Notes under the pieces: generated by a model | What the model was told of the DNA's origin: nothing | Database searches by the model: none | What the model saw: only the letters and a program-made list of their open reading frames with translations | Source: Aliidiomarina celeris | GTDB taxonomy: Bacteria; Pseudomonadota; Gammaproteobacteria; Enterobacterales; Alteromonadaceae | DNA length: 64,000 nt | NCBI RefSeq assembly: GCF_003316875.1 | Contig: NZ_QMIL01000005.1 | Coordinates: forward strand, 1 to 64,000 | Direction of reading: 5' to 3' | Made by a program: the position numbers and the translations under genes | In this document: positions 16,756 through 26,481 of the stretch, in pieces | Layout of the letters: each line of letters begins with the position of its first letter | Position numbering within the stretch: position 1 is the first letter of the stretch

Positions 16756-17097
16756 TTAAGATTCTTTAAAAATAGTGCGCTCAAGCAGGCTGAGAACTTG
16801 CCGCCATGACTCGGTTTGTTGGTTCAAATAGGTAAGCCCCGCTTGGGTAATTTTGTAGTACTTGCGCGGAGTGCCGCGCTCGCCCGGCTGCCGGTACGAC
16901 AGTAAAAGCTCACGCCGTTCAAGCCTATGCAGCAAAGGGTAAAGTGTTGCTTCCTTTACCACCTCGGCGTCTTCACCTAGTTGCGTGCGCAAGGCTTCCT
17001 TAATACCAAAACCATAATTTTCATGCTCGCTTAGCGTGCTTAGCACGAGCGTGTCGAGTAATCCCTTTAAAATTTGGTCGTTGTCGTTTTTGGCCAT
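16756..17097 (-). CDS. PadR-family transcriptional regulator
   Basis: Winged-helix repressor of 113 residues. The start LKGLLDTLVLSTLSEHE, the glycine YGFGIKEAL, ATLYPLLHRLERRELL (recognition helix and wing) and RKYYKITQAGLTYL are the full PadR pattern. A GTG at 17118 would add seven residues; I prefer ATG 17097, where homologues begin. It is followed by the HAAS membrane protein, a known pairing. Paired TTATATTGT repeats directly upstream may be its operator. Confidence 0.88.
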   Translation of the reverse strand: MAKNDNDQILKGLLDTLVLSTLSEHENYGFGIKEALRTQLGEDAEVVKEATLYPLLHRLERRELLLSYRQPGERGTPRKYYKITQAGLTYLNQQTESWRQVLSLLERTIFKES

Positions 17098-17124
17098 GCC
17101 CGAATAAGCCTTATGCACTAAGCT

Positions 17125-17147
17125 TTATATTGTAAACATTATATTGT
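17125..17147 (-). promoter_or_regulatory. Direct repeats over the padR promoter
   Basis: TTATATTGT occurs twice, 14 bases apart centre to centre. On the minus strand the repeats include TATAAT- and TATAAA-like -10 candidates just upstream of the PadR start, so they could be both promoter and self-binding site. Confidence 0.4.
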
Positions 17148-17193
17148 TGATATTAGAAGAAGCTCAAAAGGCTGGCAAGCCGCGCGCAAACAA

Positions 17194-17223
17194 AAACACC
17201 CAGTGAATTGTAACTGGGTGTTT
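17194..17223. terminator. Bidirectional terminator
   Basis: AAACACCCAGT and ACTGGGTGTTT form a perfect 11-bp stem around an 8-base loop. It lies 50 bases past the stop of the M20 gene on the minus strand, so it is best read as the terminator of the FecR/M20 operon; it also shields the upstream region of padR. Confidence 0.7.
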
Positions 17224-17272
17224 CTAACGAGCGGTGCAACTAAATATTAAGCGCACCCGCAAGGCGGGCGGG

Positions 17273-18571
17273 TTAAGACTCAGGGTAGTCGAATACCCAG
17301 TTAATGTAGAGCTCGGTGCCGGTTTTCAGGGCCGCTTCGTCGGCGTAGAAAAACGGCGAATGATTGCTCGGTGCCGTGGCGGGGTCTTGATCAGGTGGAG
17401 TAATTCCCAAAAATACGAACAGCCCGGGTGTTTCTAGTGCATAAAACGAAAAGTCTTCTGCGCCGGTTACTAAGGGGTTCTCCAAAACATTATCGGCACC
17501 AGCAACCCGTTCCATGGTGGGTAACATGCGCGCCGTAAGTGTTGGGTCGTTAATGGTTACGGGGTAGCCCTCGTCAATATGCACATGTACTTCGGCTCCA
17601 CTACTTTTCGCCGTGTGCTCTGCGGTGGCGGTTAAACGCTCAAAAATGCTTTGGCGAATGTCCATGTCGAAGTTACGAATGGTTCCTTCTAAATACACAT
17701 TGTCGGGAATAATGTTGTTACGTACACCGCCTTCTACTATGCCAAAGCTAATCACCGCAGGTGCTTTGGTAATATCCACTTGGCGGCTCACAATGCTTTG
17801 CACGTTGGTAATAATTTGCCCAGCGGCAACAATAGGGTCAACGCCACCCCAAGGCCGAGAGCCATGGGTTTGTACGCCTTTTACATTAATTTCGAAACGG
17901 TCTGAAGACGCCATGAGCGGGCCCGAGCGATATCCCAATTTACCGGTGTTTTGTGCGCTCCAAACATGAATGCCAAACACGGCTTCGGGTTTTTGCGCTG
18001 CAAATAAACCTTCTTTGAGCATGAGCTCTGCGCCACCTTCTTCGTTAGCGGGTGCGCCTTCTTCGGCGGGTTGGAAAATAAACATGACCGAGCCTTGAAT
18101 TTGCTCGCGGTGTGCCACCAAGTGCTCGGCAGCGCCCATGAGCATCGCCACATGCAAGTCGTGGCCACACGCATGCATAACACCGACTTCGTCACCCCGG
18201 TATTCGCCAATGGCTTCAGAGCGGAAGGGTAAATCTGTTTGCTCGGTGACCGGTAGGGCGTCCATGTCGGCGCGAAGCGCAATGAGCGGGCCGGGCTTGC
18301 CTCCTTCGAGAATAGCCACAACGCCCGTGTGCGCAACCTCAGTTTGCACTTCAAGTCCGAGCGACTCGAGGTGTTCGCTAATCACACGGGCAGTACGAAA
18401 CTCGCGGTTACTTAGCTCGGGGTGTTGGTGTAAGTCGCGGCGCCATGCAATTACCTTTTGCTCTAGCGACGAGGAAATGCGCTCGGTAGCTTGCACCTCG
18501 ATGGTGGATGAAAAACACGCCGTGAGTCCCAAAACAAGGCTAACTGCCATACTCAGTTTTAAGGTTTGCAT
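17273..18571 (-). CDS. M20-family amidohydrolase/peptidase lipoprotein
   Basis: Zinc amidohydrolase of the M20D group (hippurate or aminoacyl hydrolase type), 432 residues. The motifs RRDLHQHPELSNREF, ALRADMDALPV, MHACGHDLHVAMLMGAA, EEGGAELML and GAEDFSFYA place both metal ligands and the catalytic Glu. The N-terminus is a lipoprotein signal (SLVLGLTAC), so the enzyme is probably anchored in the periplasm. I chose ATG 18571 (GGGAG nine bases upstream) over 18586. It begins 20 bases behind the giant FecR-domain gene and may be its third operon partner. Confidence 0.85.
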   Translation of the reverse strand: MQTLKLSMAVSLVLGLTACFSSTIEVQATERISSSLEQKVIAWRRDLHQHPELSNREFRTARVISEHLESLGLEVQTEVAHTGVVAILEGGKPGPLIALRADMDALPVTEQTDLPFRSEAIGEYRGDEVGVMHACGHDLHVAMLMGAAEHLVAHREQIQGSVMFIFQPAEEGAPANEEGGAELMLKEGLFAAQKPEAVFGIHVWSAQNTGKLGYRSGPLMASSDRFEINVKGVQTHGSRPWGGVDPIVAAGQIITNVQSIVSRQVDITKAPAVISFGIVEGGVRNNIIPDNVYLEGTIRNFDMDIRQSIFERLTATAEHTAKSSGAEVHVHIDEGYPVTINDPTLTARMLPTMERVAGADNVLENPLVTGAEDFSFYALETPGLFVFLGITPPDQDPATAPSNHSPFFYADEAALKTGTELYINWVFDYPES

Positions 18572-18590
18572 TCTTTTCGCTCCCATGGGG

Positions 18591-21500
18591 TTAGCCTGCG
18601 CCCGGTACGCGTTCGAAAATTTCGATGCCGCGTAATTCTTCGTTGTCGTTCAACCATGCACTAATCATCGCGGCGATGGCTTCCGCTTGTGAGCCCACAA
18701 ACTGGCCGTCTAGCGTACCGTAGCTAAAGAGACCCGTACCTTCGAGATTAACAGATGTGCCATTGAACAGCGCCATAATGTCGGCTTGCAATACCGATAA
18801 GGTATTGTTCATGCCTTCGTAATTAATGCTGAAATCGAAGGATTCATTTTCAAAGTCAACGTAGACACCGCCACTGACCGCATTCAGCGTTTCGCCCGTT
18901 ACGGTATTAATAAGCCCCATGCTGCCACTGGTGGTTAAGCCGTAACTGGCGGCGCCAATGTTGCTCTGTAGGTTGCTTAATGCGCTGGCTTGCGTGGCAT
19001 TGCTGGCGATCAAGTAGAAGTACGGTGAACTGTTGTCGAGCACGGTTTCATCACCATTTTCCGTGGAGAAGGTGAGCTCGTAACTTCCGCCTTGCCAATA
19101 GCCCCACAAAATTTCGTCTTCCCCTTCATTGGTGGCAACTTGATGCGAGCCGCCGGTCCAGTCCGCACTCGGGTTTTGCGACATAATGGAGAACAAGTGA
19201 CCACCCTCGCCGTACATGCCCGTACCATGAACCACGAGCTGAGGCGTGCCGGTGCCGAAAATATCTACCAGAATGCCGTCGGTTTCTTTGCTCCAAAAGT
19301 TGTTGTTGCGGGCAAAGGCCGTTACGTTACCGTTCGGGTAGTAATCGCCAATATTAATACCAGGAATTCCTTCGCCGGGGCCACACGGGAAATCGGCAGA
19401 CTCTACGCAGCGTAAGAAGGCATACAAGCCGAAGCCGGATATCGGGTTTTCGTCGAAGAAGTCGACATATAGTCCGCCTAGAATAGCGTCGAGCCCCCAA
19501 CTTTGGTCACCCACAAAGGAGCCGTAGAAGCGCGCGTCGTTAAAGCTTAATTGAGTGTCTTCTGCGGCGAGCGAGATGAAACCGTTATAAAGGTCAAACA
19601 CGCTGCCATGGCCCATAAGGTAGCCAATCATCTCGTTCGGACCATACTGGAACGGCAAGTTAAATTGCAGTTCAAAATCGCTGGCGGTGGCGTCGAGATT
19701 GAGCAGAATAGAACTGTTTGGCATTAAATCGAAATTCAGCCCGTTCGACAGGTTCATTCCCGGCCCGCCGGCAAGGTTAAACACCACCTGGCCTTCATGA
19801 TGTTGGTTCGCAATCGAGCTCACCGTAGACGCCACACGAATGGTATGGTCGGAAATGAGGTACGGCATTGCCGCGCTATTATTCATTTCCTCGCCCCAAT
19901 AGTTCTGCAGGCTATAGCTTTCTGCTTCCCAACCCCCCCAGTGAATCGTTGCTTCAGACTCCATAAAATACTCATTGAGCCACAAAGACTGCATAAAGTT
20001 GGGTAAAGCGCCTTCATTGGCATTAAAGGTATACGCGTTATTTTGCACATAAGTTGGGGCAAAATGACCGGCGGATACTTCCTCTACTTGGGCCTCGTCG
20101 AAAATTTCCATTTCAGCAAGGTTTACGTCGAGTATGCCGGCGTTCGTCAGGTTTATACCCGGAATTATCGGCAAATCGGTGAACGAACAGTCGTTGTTGT
20201 AATAGCAGTGTACGAAGGCCATGGTACCAAAGGCCACATCGCTGTCGTCACCGATTAATTGAAGCAGTAGCCCCGCTAACAAACCGTCTACGTTCGGATT
20301 TGCAGTCCAAGTGCCTTCAGTATCGCCCGGTAGGTAAGCGTAGCCGGTGAGCTGACCAAATAAGCGAGCAAGGCCAATAATAGGGTCGCTGCCTTGTTCA
20401 ATCAGTTCAATGTAGTGCTCATAGAGGTCGACGATATTGCCGCTACCCACTAATTCGCGCAGGGTTGCAAAGTTTTCCTCCGAGTAGGTTACATCGATTT
20501 GTATTTGGATAGAGCCATCGTAGGGGTCCACCGTAATGGCGCTCGATGGCGCCACGTTAAAGGAACCGCCGTCACGGAACGTGAGTGGCGTTGCGCCTGC
20601 CAACCGGAAATTCATCGGCATGCTGTACCAACCTAGGGTTGTAATGGCACGGTCGTATGATTCTAAGCCAATGAAGTTGTTGGTTTCGGCAAAGGCATAA
20701 TGGAACGCGGTGTTGCCGGTACCAGGAATAGGTTGATTGACGCCGTTGCCGTCTTCCTCATAAAAGCTCCACGAGCCAGCTTGGTAGGACCCCCAATACA
20801 GCCCTTGCCTTGGTGCAGTGAATGGCATCATGGCGTAAGTGGGTAAAATAAAGCCACTGGAGGTGTCGAAGGCGCGAATAAACTTACGCTCGCCGTCGTC
20901 GATAACGATTGGAGCCCACACCGCGTCGCCACCTTGTTGTGTGCCGGTTTGATTGGTGATAGCTGCTCCTTCACGGACAATGTAGCCTTGGTCCATTAAG
21001 CCACCATATTGCAACTCTACAGGCGGTGCAGGGTCACTGACTTCACAGCTTTCACCCATCCAACAATAAAGGAAATAATGCAAGCCAAAGCCGCTACCAG
21101 AACTCGCGTTCAAGTCGGTAATCGCTAAATAGAGCCCTGCAAGCAACGCGTCAATGCCTGTATCTTCGGAGCCGGTGAGCGTACCGTACATACGCGCCAG
21201 ATCGACAATACGTTCGCCGCTGGTGGTTTCTTCAAGTTCAATGTAGGCCTCGTAAAATTCACTCAGCGAGCCACTCCCAAATAAGGTACGCATTATTTCC
21301 ATGTCTTCGGCGCTGTAAGCAAAGTCGAGCTCAAATACAACTTCGGCGCTGTCTACATCAATAAATACGCGACTGGTGTCGTTGAGCTCTACCCGTTCGG
21401 CATTGCTTAAATCCACGCCAGTACCGCCGCCGAAGCGGAAGGTCAATACGCCCTCGTCGGCGTGATGACCTGCCAGCACGTCATTCACACGGTTTAAGCT

Positions 21501-24293
21501 TTCCAGCGACTGATCAGACATCATGTAAGGGAAGGCCGTGTTATTTGCGCGTACGTAACCGTTACTGTCCACAAGGCTGTACTCGCCAGCGGCGAAGCTG
21601 CCCCAATCGATAGCGGAGTAGCTGTTGGGGTTCCAGTCGTTCACCCAAGTAATATAAGACTCCGACGGCGTACTCACCAGTGCCTCAAAGGTAAGGTCGT
21701 CGTTGGCAACATAAATAGGGAAAATCTGGTCGTTCTGCCCTATACCCGCCTCAAATCGATCGAAGTCGCGCCCGCGCTCAAAATAACCACCAGTGGTGAG
21801 GCCAAGGCCTGCGTCTGGCAGTTCAAGCGGCGGCAAATAGGCAAACACCCCTGTTCCGCGGAAGGTTTCGTTTCCTTGCTGGGCTTCAATAAGTGCGATA
21901 ATTGCGTCGAGCCCTTCACCGACAAAGGTTCCCCAAATGGAGCCGGTGTCGAACCCGTCGCCACCAAGGGTTACGCCGTCAATAGCATTCAAGAACGCAT
22001 AAAGATCAAGGTTGCTGCCCGACAACACGGCGTTGTTGCCATTGTCGTCGAACACTAACATTACGCCGAAGGTGCTGTCGTTGAAGTTAACGGTAATACC
22101 ACCCTCAAGCATGGGCAGCACTCTGTTGTCGAGGTCCGACACCAGCCCTGAACCGCCAACGTTAGAGAAGACAAAGCTACCGTCTGCTGGGATTTCCGTT
22201 GTTAAATGGCTGGCAAAGATAAAGTGGTAGTTGCTGTCGTTCGACAAGGTTTGCACTGGGTCGCCCGTAAGCGGGTCGAAGGTAAGACTGTAGCTGTCGG
22301 CAGCCCAATGGCCCCAGAAAATCACTAGCGGCTCACCATCGGTTTCAATAACAACGGCTTGGCCCGGTTCTAGGTTTGTGGTTAAGCTCTCTGGATCATG
22401 CGCTTGGAAGCGTACATATCCGGTTCCGCTACTTTGCTGCTGAGCGCTTACCGCCATGTATTCACTGAGCTCTTGCAGCCAAGTGAGTTCGCCTTGGCTT
22501 GGGATGAGACGGTTTGCATTCGACGCCAAAGTAAAGCCACTGCTCCAGCCCACGTCGGCAGCGTTTACTTGCCCTGGGCCTAACAGAGGGCAAGGGAAGT
22601 TACGCACACAGTCGTTTAAGAAAGCCAACATACCGTAGCCTTCAATAACGTCGTCACCGTCTTGCACCAACAAGGTTAACGCGGTGAGCAGCGCGTCGAA
22701 GCCCCAATCTTGGTGGCCGCTAAACACCCCGATGAGGCGCGAGCCGTCGAGAATAATAGGGTTAGCACCCATGTCTTGGAGCGCAATGTAGCTGGTGAAA
22801 AGGTCGGTAATGGAACCTTCGCCGTACATAAACCGATTGGTTTCGCCAGGTGTGTTATAGCCGTAAAACAGTTCAACGCCCACCTGACCGCTGTTCAGGT
22901 TTACCGAAATAAGCGAGTCGGTGCCAATTTCGAAACTTGCGCCGTTGCTCATTGCAACGCCGGGGCCTACGGGTAAGCCAAAGTGAAGCGTTTGGCCAAA
23001 ATGCCAAGTTTCCGAAATATTGTTAAATAGGTTACCTGAGTAGATGGGGTTGTTACTGAACAGTGCTAAATAGTCGTAATTAACCTCTATTTCTTCGCCA
23101 AGCGAGTTCAGTAAACGGTACTGTTCAGCGGTCCAGCGCGCCCAGTTAATGTCTGAATTTGATGTAGCAAAGGTGCTAGAGGTATTCACGTAGCCTCGGT
23201 CAATATCGGCCACGTCAATTAAAGACTCAAAGGTTAAGGGGTCGCTAACTACGCTCGTAAGTACGAATTGTCCCGCCGGAATTTGTTCATAGCCAGGAAC
23301 GAGCGCAAAAGTACCAAAGGGTGAGAGGCCAATACCAAAGTCGGGCAAAGGCAAAGGCGTATCGGGCTCGGGCTCGGGTTCAGGCTCTGGCTCAGGTTCC
23401 GGTTCAGGCTCTGGCTCAGGATCCGGCTGATTTTCATCGACAATGGTTTCAACGGTGTCTTCGGTGGCTTGATCGGGTGTGGTCAACACTGAATCGCCGG
23501 TTTGTTGGTTAGTCGTTGTGCTACTCGTGGTTTGGCCCGTTGAGGTTGTTTCCCCTACATCGTCGGCCATATCGTCGCCCGAGCCGTCATTGTTGTCGTC
23601 TTCGTCACTGGCTTGTTGCGTATTTTGCTGGGCAAAGAAAGCCAATACTTCCGGAGGCGCCGGAAGTGGGGCGGTTACTGCGTCGGGTACCCAAAAGGTT
23701 TCACCCATGTTCACCAGTTGCGCACCAGCTTGGTTGCTCACCAAAACCGCTCCGCTTTCTACTTGTACAAAGGTTCCTTCGGGCAAGCTAAAGTTTTGTG
23801 ACTGACCGGGTGGAACATGCGCAATCGACAGCACAGTGCCGCGAATACCCATGGTGGCTACTGGGGTTTCAAACTCAACTTGTTCGGGTTTAGCGCGACC
23901 AATAGCACCGGTCATTGCGCGCAAACTACCGCGCAACAGTTGTGTGCGCTGTTCGCCGTCGCCGGGGTTATCGGCGTCGAAGCTGTAACTCGAAATTAAG
24001 AATGTGGAGTTCGGGCGAACGGCAACAAGGGCGTCGTCGCGAAAGCGTATTTGCGCACTGGAAGCTGCTTGGGTAGTGAGTATGTCTTCACTAAATAATG
24101 ATTGGCCGCGCTGTGCCGCGCTGCGTGTGTCGTTGCGGCTGAGCTCAACCGTGCCGTGGACAAAAAGTAGTTTGCCGGCTTCTTCATTATTGCTTTGCGC
24201 CAGGGCCGCAAAAGCCAATGAACTGAGAAGTACAACCGTTACTACGCCGCTCCAAAATTTGCCTGCAGGTGCAAAAGTGACGTTAGAAAACAT
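18591..24293 (-). CDS. Giant exported FecR-domain protein with six barrel-like repeats
   Basis: Protein of 1900 residues. A signal peptide (VVLLSSLAFAALA) precedes a FecR domain at about 36-205 (FVHGTVELSRND, VATMGIRGTVLSI). An acidic/Thr linker and about ten Glu-Pro pairs (near 290-310) follow. The rest consists of six diverged units of 240-285 residues. Each has a W-G-x-W-x-A-x-S-Y-x-L-like line (near residues 381, 660, 893, 1163, 1447 and 1726; for example INWARWTAEQY, IFWGHWAADSYSL, IHWGGWEAESYSL) and a later small-x-G-x-F-x-G line followed by an alpha helix. The Gly-x-Phe-x-Gly lines recall TbpB-like surface barrels. No transmembrane anchor follows the signal, so it is not a FecR anti-sigma factor. 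It overlaps the upstream TPR/barrel gene by 11 bases. Export and surface display are inferred; the ligand is unknown. Confidence 0.8.
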   Translation of the reverse strand: MFSNVTFAPAGKFWSGVVTVVLLSSLAFAALAQSNNEEAGKLLFVHGTVELSRNDTRSAAQRGQSLFSEDILTTQAASSAQIRFRDDALVAVRPNSTFLISSYSFDADNPGDGEQRTQLLRGSLRAMTGAIGRAKPEQVEFETPVATMGIRGTVLSIAHVPPGQSQNFSLPEGTFVQVESGAVLVSNQAGAQLVNMGETFWVPDAVTAPLPAPPEVLAFFAQQNTQQASDEDDNNDGSGDDMADDVGETTSTGQTTSSTTTNQQTGDSVLTTPDQATEDTVETIVDENQPDPEPEPEPEPEPEPEPEPEPDTPLPLPDFGIGLSPFGTFALVPGYEQIPAGQFVLTSVVSDPLTFESLIDVADIDRGYVNTSSTFATSNSDINWARWTAEQYRLLNSLGEEIEVNYDYLALFSNNPIYSGNLFNNISETWHFGQTLHFGLPVGPGVAMSNGASFEIGTDSLISVNLNSGQVGVELFYGYNTPGETNRFMYGEGSITDLFTSYIALQDMGANPIILDGSRLIGVFSGHQDWGFDALLTALTLLVQDGDDVIEGYGMLAFLNDCVRNFPCPLLGPGQVNAADVGWSSGFTLASNANRLIPSQGELTWLQELSEYMAVSAQQQSSGTGYVRFQAHDPESLTTNLEPGQAVVIETDGEPLVIFWGHWAADSYSLTFDPLTGDPVQTLSNDSNYHFIFASHLTTEIPADGSFVFSNVGGSGLVSDLDNRVLPMLEGGITVNFNDSTFGVMLVFDDNGNNAVLSGSNLDLYAFLNAIDGVTLGGDGFDTGSIWGTFVGEGLDAIIALIEAQQGNETFRGTGVFAYLPPLELPDAGLGLTTGGYFERGRDFDRFEAGIGQNDQIFPIYVANDDLTFEALVSTPSESYITWVNDWNPNSYSAIDWGSFAAGEYSLVDSNGYVRANNTAFPYMMSDQSLESLNRVNDVLAGHHADEGVLTFRFGGGTGVDLSNAERVELNDTSRVFIDVDSAEVVFELDFAYSAEDMEIMRTLFGSGSLSEFYEAYIELEETTSGERIVDLARMYGTLTGSEDTGIDALLAGLYLAITDLNASSGSGFGLHYFLYCWMGESCEVSDPAPPVELQYGGLMDQGYIVREGAAITNQTGTQQGGDAVWAPIVIDDGERKFIRAFDTSSGFILPTYAMMPFTAPRQGLYWGSYQAGSWSFYEEDGNGVNQPIPGTGNTAFHYAFAETNNFIGLESYDRAITTLGWYSMPMNFRLAGATPLTFRDGGSFNVAPSSAITVDPYDGSIQIQIDVTYSEENFATLRELVGSGNIVDLYEHYIELIEQGSDPIIGLARLFGQLTGYAYLPGDTEGTWTANPNVDGLLAGLLLQLIGDDSDVAFGTMAFVHCYYNNDCSFTDLPIIPGINLTNAGILDVNLAEMEIFDEAQVEEVSAGHFAPTYVQNNAYTFNANEGALPNFMQSLWLNEYFMESEATIHWGGWEAESYSLQNYWGEEMNNSAAMPYLISDHTIRVASTVSSIANQHHEGQVVFNLAGGPGMNLSNGLNFDLMPNSSILLNLDATASDFELQFNLPFQYGPNEMIGYLMGHGSVFDLYNGFISLAAEDTQLSFNDARFYGSFVGDQSWGLDAILGGLYVDFFDENPISGFGLYAFLRCVESADFPCGPGEGIPGINIGDYYPNGNVTAFARNNNFWSKETDGILVDIFGTGTPQLVVHGTGMYGEGGHLFSIMSQNPSADWTGGSHQVATNEGEDEILWGYWQGGSYELTFSTENGDETVLDNSSPYFYLIASNATQASALSNLQSNIGAASYGLTTSGSMGLINTVTGETLNAVSGGVYVDFENESFDFSINYEGMNNTLSVLQADIMALFNGTSVNLEGTGLFSYGTLDGQFVGSQAEAIAAMISAWLNDNEELRGIEIFERVPGAG

Positions 24294-25743
24294 AGGTTAC
24301 GCTCCCCTGAACTAAGGTTTGGTCTAAATCGAAGAAATCTATTGAAGAAGTTTGTTCGCGATACTGACCGAATAAACTGAATCGCCAGTGTTGAGTGGGC
24401 TGATAGGCCCATTCCAGCCGAGCGCGTAAACTGTCGTCGTCCCGAATATCGGCAACGCCACGGTTAAATACGGCAAATGCAGCACTGCTGTATTCTTGTG
24501 CTTCATAACCGAGGGTAGCGAGGATTTGTGTTTGCGCGCTGAGGTTATAGTCAATATGGGCACTCACGTGAAGTTTGTCGAGGTCACCGCCTTGTCGTGT
24601 GGTGGCTTCTACTACCGTTTCTTGTTCAAAGCCAGCTTTGAAGCGCAGACGCGTTTGCGCCGACCATGCGTGCCGCCACTCAAGGTCTCCAGACCATGAA
24701 TAGTAGTCGTTACGGCTTTGATTAAACTGGAAAGTGCGATACGCGCCATTCACATGCAGTTCATTTTTACCATTCAGCTTTTCGCGTAACCCGAGTGTTA
24801 AGCCCGTATGGTAGCGATAACGGTCGTTGTCGAGCCACAACTGGGCATGTTCAACACCGACGCGGAGTTCGCGAGTGTCGGAGAGTTCAGTGCCAAAAAC
24901 ACCGGCGCCATGAATAACGGTGGTGTCGAACATACTTGCCGCGCTATTGTGGTTCACCCGCATTTGGCCCATAAGGCTCGCTTCAAAATAGCTACCGTGT
25001 TTCAGGTCAAAACGCTGCCAGTACACACCGCGAACGTTGTTGTAGCTGGTATCGTCGGCCTCGAGCACGGCAATACCCTCTAAAATGGTGTCGGCGAATA
25101 AGTCGAAACTGTCAGGATAGTTTAAATAGTTGCTGTCATAACCGGTGTCTAAAGAGAGGGTAACAAAACGCATATTATGTGAGTTTACGCTGCGGCGCTC
25201 GGCAATTACATCACGAAAGCGGTTCATGGCGGAGCGCGCTCGCGTGGGCGGGTTTAAACCGTCGAGTACGTCGAGTTGCTGCTCCGCTGAATTGAGTTGG
25301 TTTAATTGAATATAAACAGCAACAAGTTCGAGCCGCGCGCCGGCGTGATTTGGTTGATTCGCAATCACTCGCTCAAGCGCTACCGAGGCTTCGAAGGGCT
25401 CCCCTGCCCGCACCGCGGCAACACCATACCAGTAGTCGAATTGGTTGCTGCCCGCGAGCGTAGCTTCGTGTTCGCGAAAGTGCGCAAAAGCTTGTGTGGC
25501 TTGTTGCTGTGAGAGCAACTGCTGTCCGCGCTGAATAATTTGTTGCTGTTCTGTGCTCAGTGTTTGCGCGTTTGCTTGCGGCTTCGCATGGGTAAGGGTA
25601 GCGGCGAAAAACAAACTGAGCAGTAATGCGGAAAAAGCCCGGCGAGAGATTCTGTAATGTCCCATATTTTTCTCTTTTGGTTTGGCGCCTTCTTTCGCTT
25701 GGCGCATCGCAACGAGGAACGATAGGCTATTGAGTAGCCTCAT
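24283..25743 (-). CDS. TPR plus outer-membrane barrel protein, Slam/DUF560-like
   Basis: Outer-membrane protein of 486 residues. After an N-terminal signal (ALLLSLFFAATLTHA) come TPR-like helices at about 45-165 (GVAAVRAGEPFEASVALERV, NQPNHAGARLELVAVYIQ), then a region of alternating beta strands from about 190 to the end, closing in Phe (GSVTYVF) as outer-membrane barrels do. Size and order (periplasmic TPR then about 14 strands) match surface lipoprotein assembly modulators (Slam). It is first in the operon and its end overlaps the giant FecR gene by 11 bases, so the giant protein is the obvious candidate cargo. The Slam assignment is inferred from architecture, not from a recognised signature. 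Confidence 0.7.
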   Translation of the reverse strand: MRLLNSLSFLVAMRQAKEGAKPKEKNMGHYRISRRAFSALLLSLFFAATLTHAKPQANAQTLSTEQQQIIQRGQQLLSQQQATQAFAHFREHEATLAGSNQFDYWYGVAAVRAGEPFEASVALERVIANQPNHAGARLELVAVYIQLNQLNSAEQQLDVLDGLNPPTRARSAMNRFRDVIAERRSVNSHNMRFVTLSLDTGYDSNYLNYPDSFDLFADTILEGIAVLEADDTSYNNVRGVYWQRFDLKHGSYFEASLMGQMRVNHNSAASMFDTTVIHGAGVFGTELSDTRELRVGVEHAQLWLDNDRYRYHTGLTLGLREKLNGKNELHVNGAYRTFQFNQSRNDYYSWSGDLEWRHAWSAQTRLRFKAGFEQETVVEATTRQGGDLDKLHVSAHIDYNLSAQTQILATLGYEAQEYSSAAFAVFNRGVADIRDDDSLRARLEWAYQPTQHWRFSLFGQYREQTSSIDFFDLDQTLVQGSVTYVF

Positions 25744-25954
25744 TTACATATTTTTAACTCAGTATAGCGAATCTGCACTGGGTAACAAGTAAGAGCAGTG
25801 TTTTCTGTGTTTAAGATAAATAATTAAAAAAATTGGGAATAAACACCAATGGTGAGCGTTTTATAGGTGTATGTTTGCTCGCTAACGGTAGCGTTATGCT
25901 AGTTCCAGCGAGATCAAAAACGAGCGTGGCGTAATAAAAACAGGAGTATAGGTA

Positions 25955-26467
25955 GTGTCGGCCTATTCAGAGCATTGGTTGGAATGGTACTCGGGTGCGT
26001 TAGCACTGGCGCACCAATTATTAAAAGGTGCGAATACCCATGGTCATGACCCAGCCGATATTGTGCAAACAGCTTATTTGAAAGCACAGCAGCAAAAGCG
26101 CCTACCGGACGATGTGTATGCACAAAAGGCATGGTTACTGAAAGTAGTGCGTAACGCGTGTATTGATGTGCTGCGTGTAGGGAAAAAGTTTGACCCCACT
26201 GCGGCCGATGAAATGGCGGAGTGCAGCGAAATGAACGCAGGCAAACAGCAATTAATTGCGCAAGAGCGAACACTGCAAGTACGCCGCGCCATGGCCAGTT
26301 TACCGTTAGAAATGCGAGAAATCTTAGCCCTGCGCGACATTAATGACTTGCCGTATAGCGATATTGCTGCCGTGCTTGGCATTGAAAAGGGCACCGTAAT
26401 GTCGCGGTTGTACCGCGCCAGAATGGCACTAAAAGAAAAGCTGAGCCACTGGTATGCGGACCAGTAA
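25955..26467 (+). CDS. ECF-type RNA polymerase sigma factor
   Basis: Group IV sigma factor of 170 residues. Region 2 is visible at about 20-85 (ADIVQTAYLKA, AWLLKVVRNACIDVLR) and region 4 at about 110-165 (LPLEMREILALRDINDLPYS, GIEKGTVMSRLYRARMAL). The start is GTG with AGGAG upstream. It is followed 14 bases later by a zinc-finger anti-sigma gene, and lies divergent from the Slam-like/FecR operon, which is a plausible target. The inducing signal cannot be read from sequence. Confidence 0.9.
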   Translation: MSAYSEHWLEWYSGALALAHQLLKGANTHGHDPADIVQTAYLKAQQQKRLPDDVYAQKAWLLKVVRNACIDVLRVGKKFDPTAADEMAECSEMNAGKQQLIAQERTLQVRRAMASLPLEMREILALRDINDLPYSDIAAVLGIEKGTVMSRLYRARMALKEKLSHWYADQ

Positions 26468-26481
26468 GAGAGGAGTAAAAA

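Noticed and set aside
22398-22638. Small plus-strand frames inside the giant FecR gene
   Set aside because: Shadows of a long, well-structured coding sequence on the other strand.
23366-23428. Short repeated bases that might suggest a repeat array
   Set aside because: They encode the Glu-Pro spacer of the FecR-domain protein; no CRISPR spacing or palindromes.
18591-24293. FecR domain as an anti-sigma factor for the divergent ECF sigma
   Set aside because: The domain is exported behind a cleavable signal, with no cytosolic N-terminus; a zinc-finger anti-sigma already sits next to the sigma gene.
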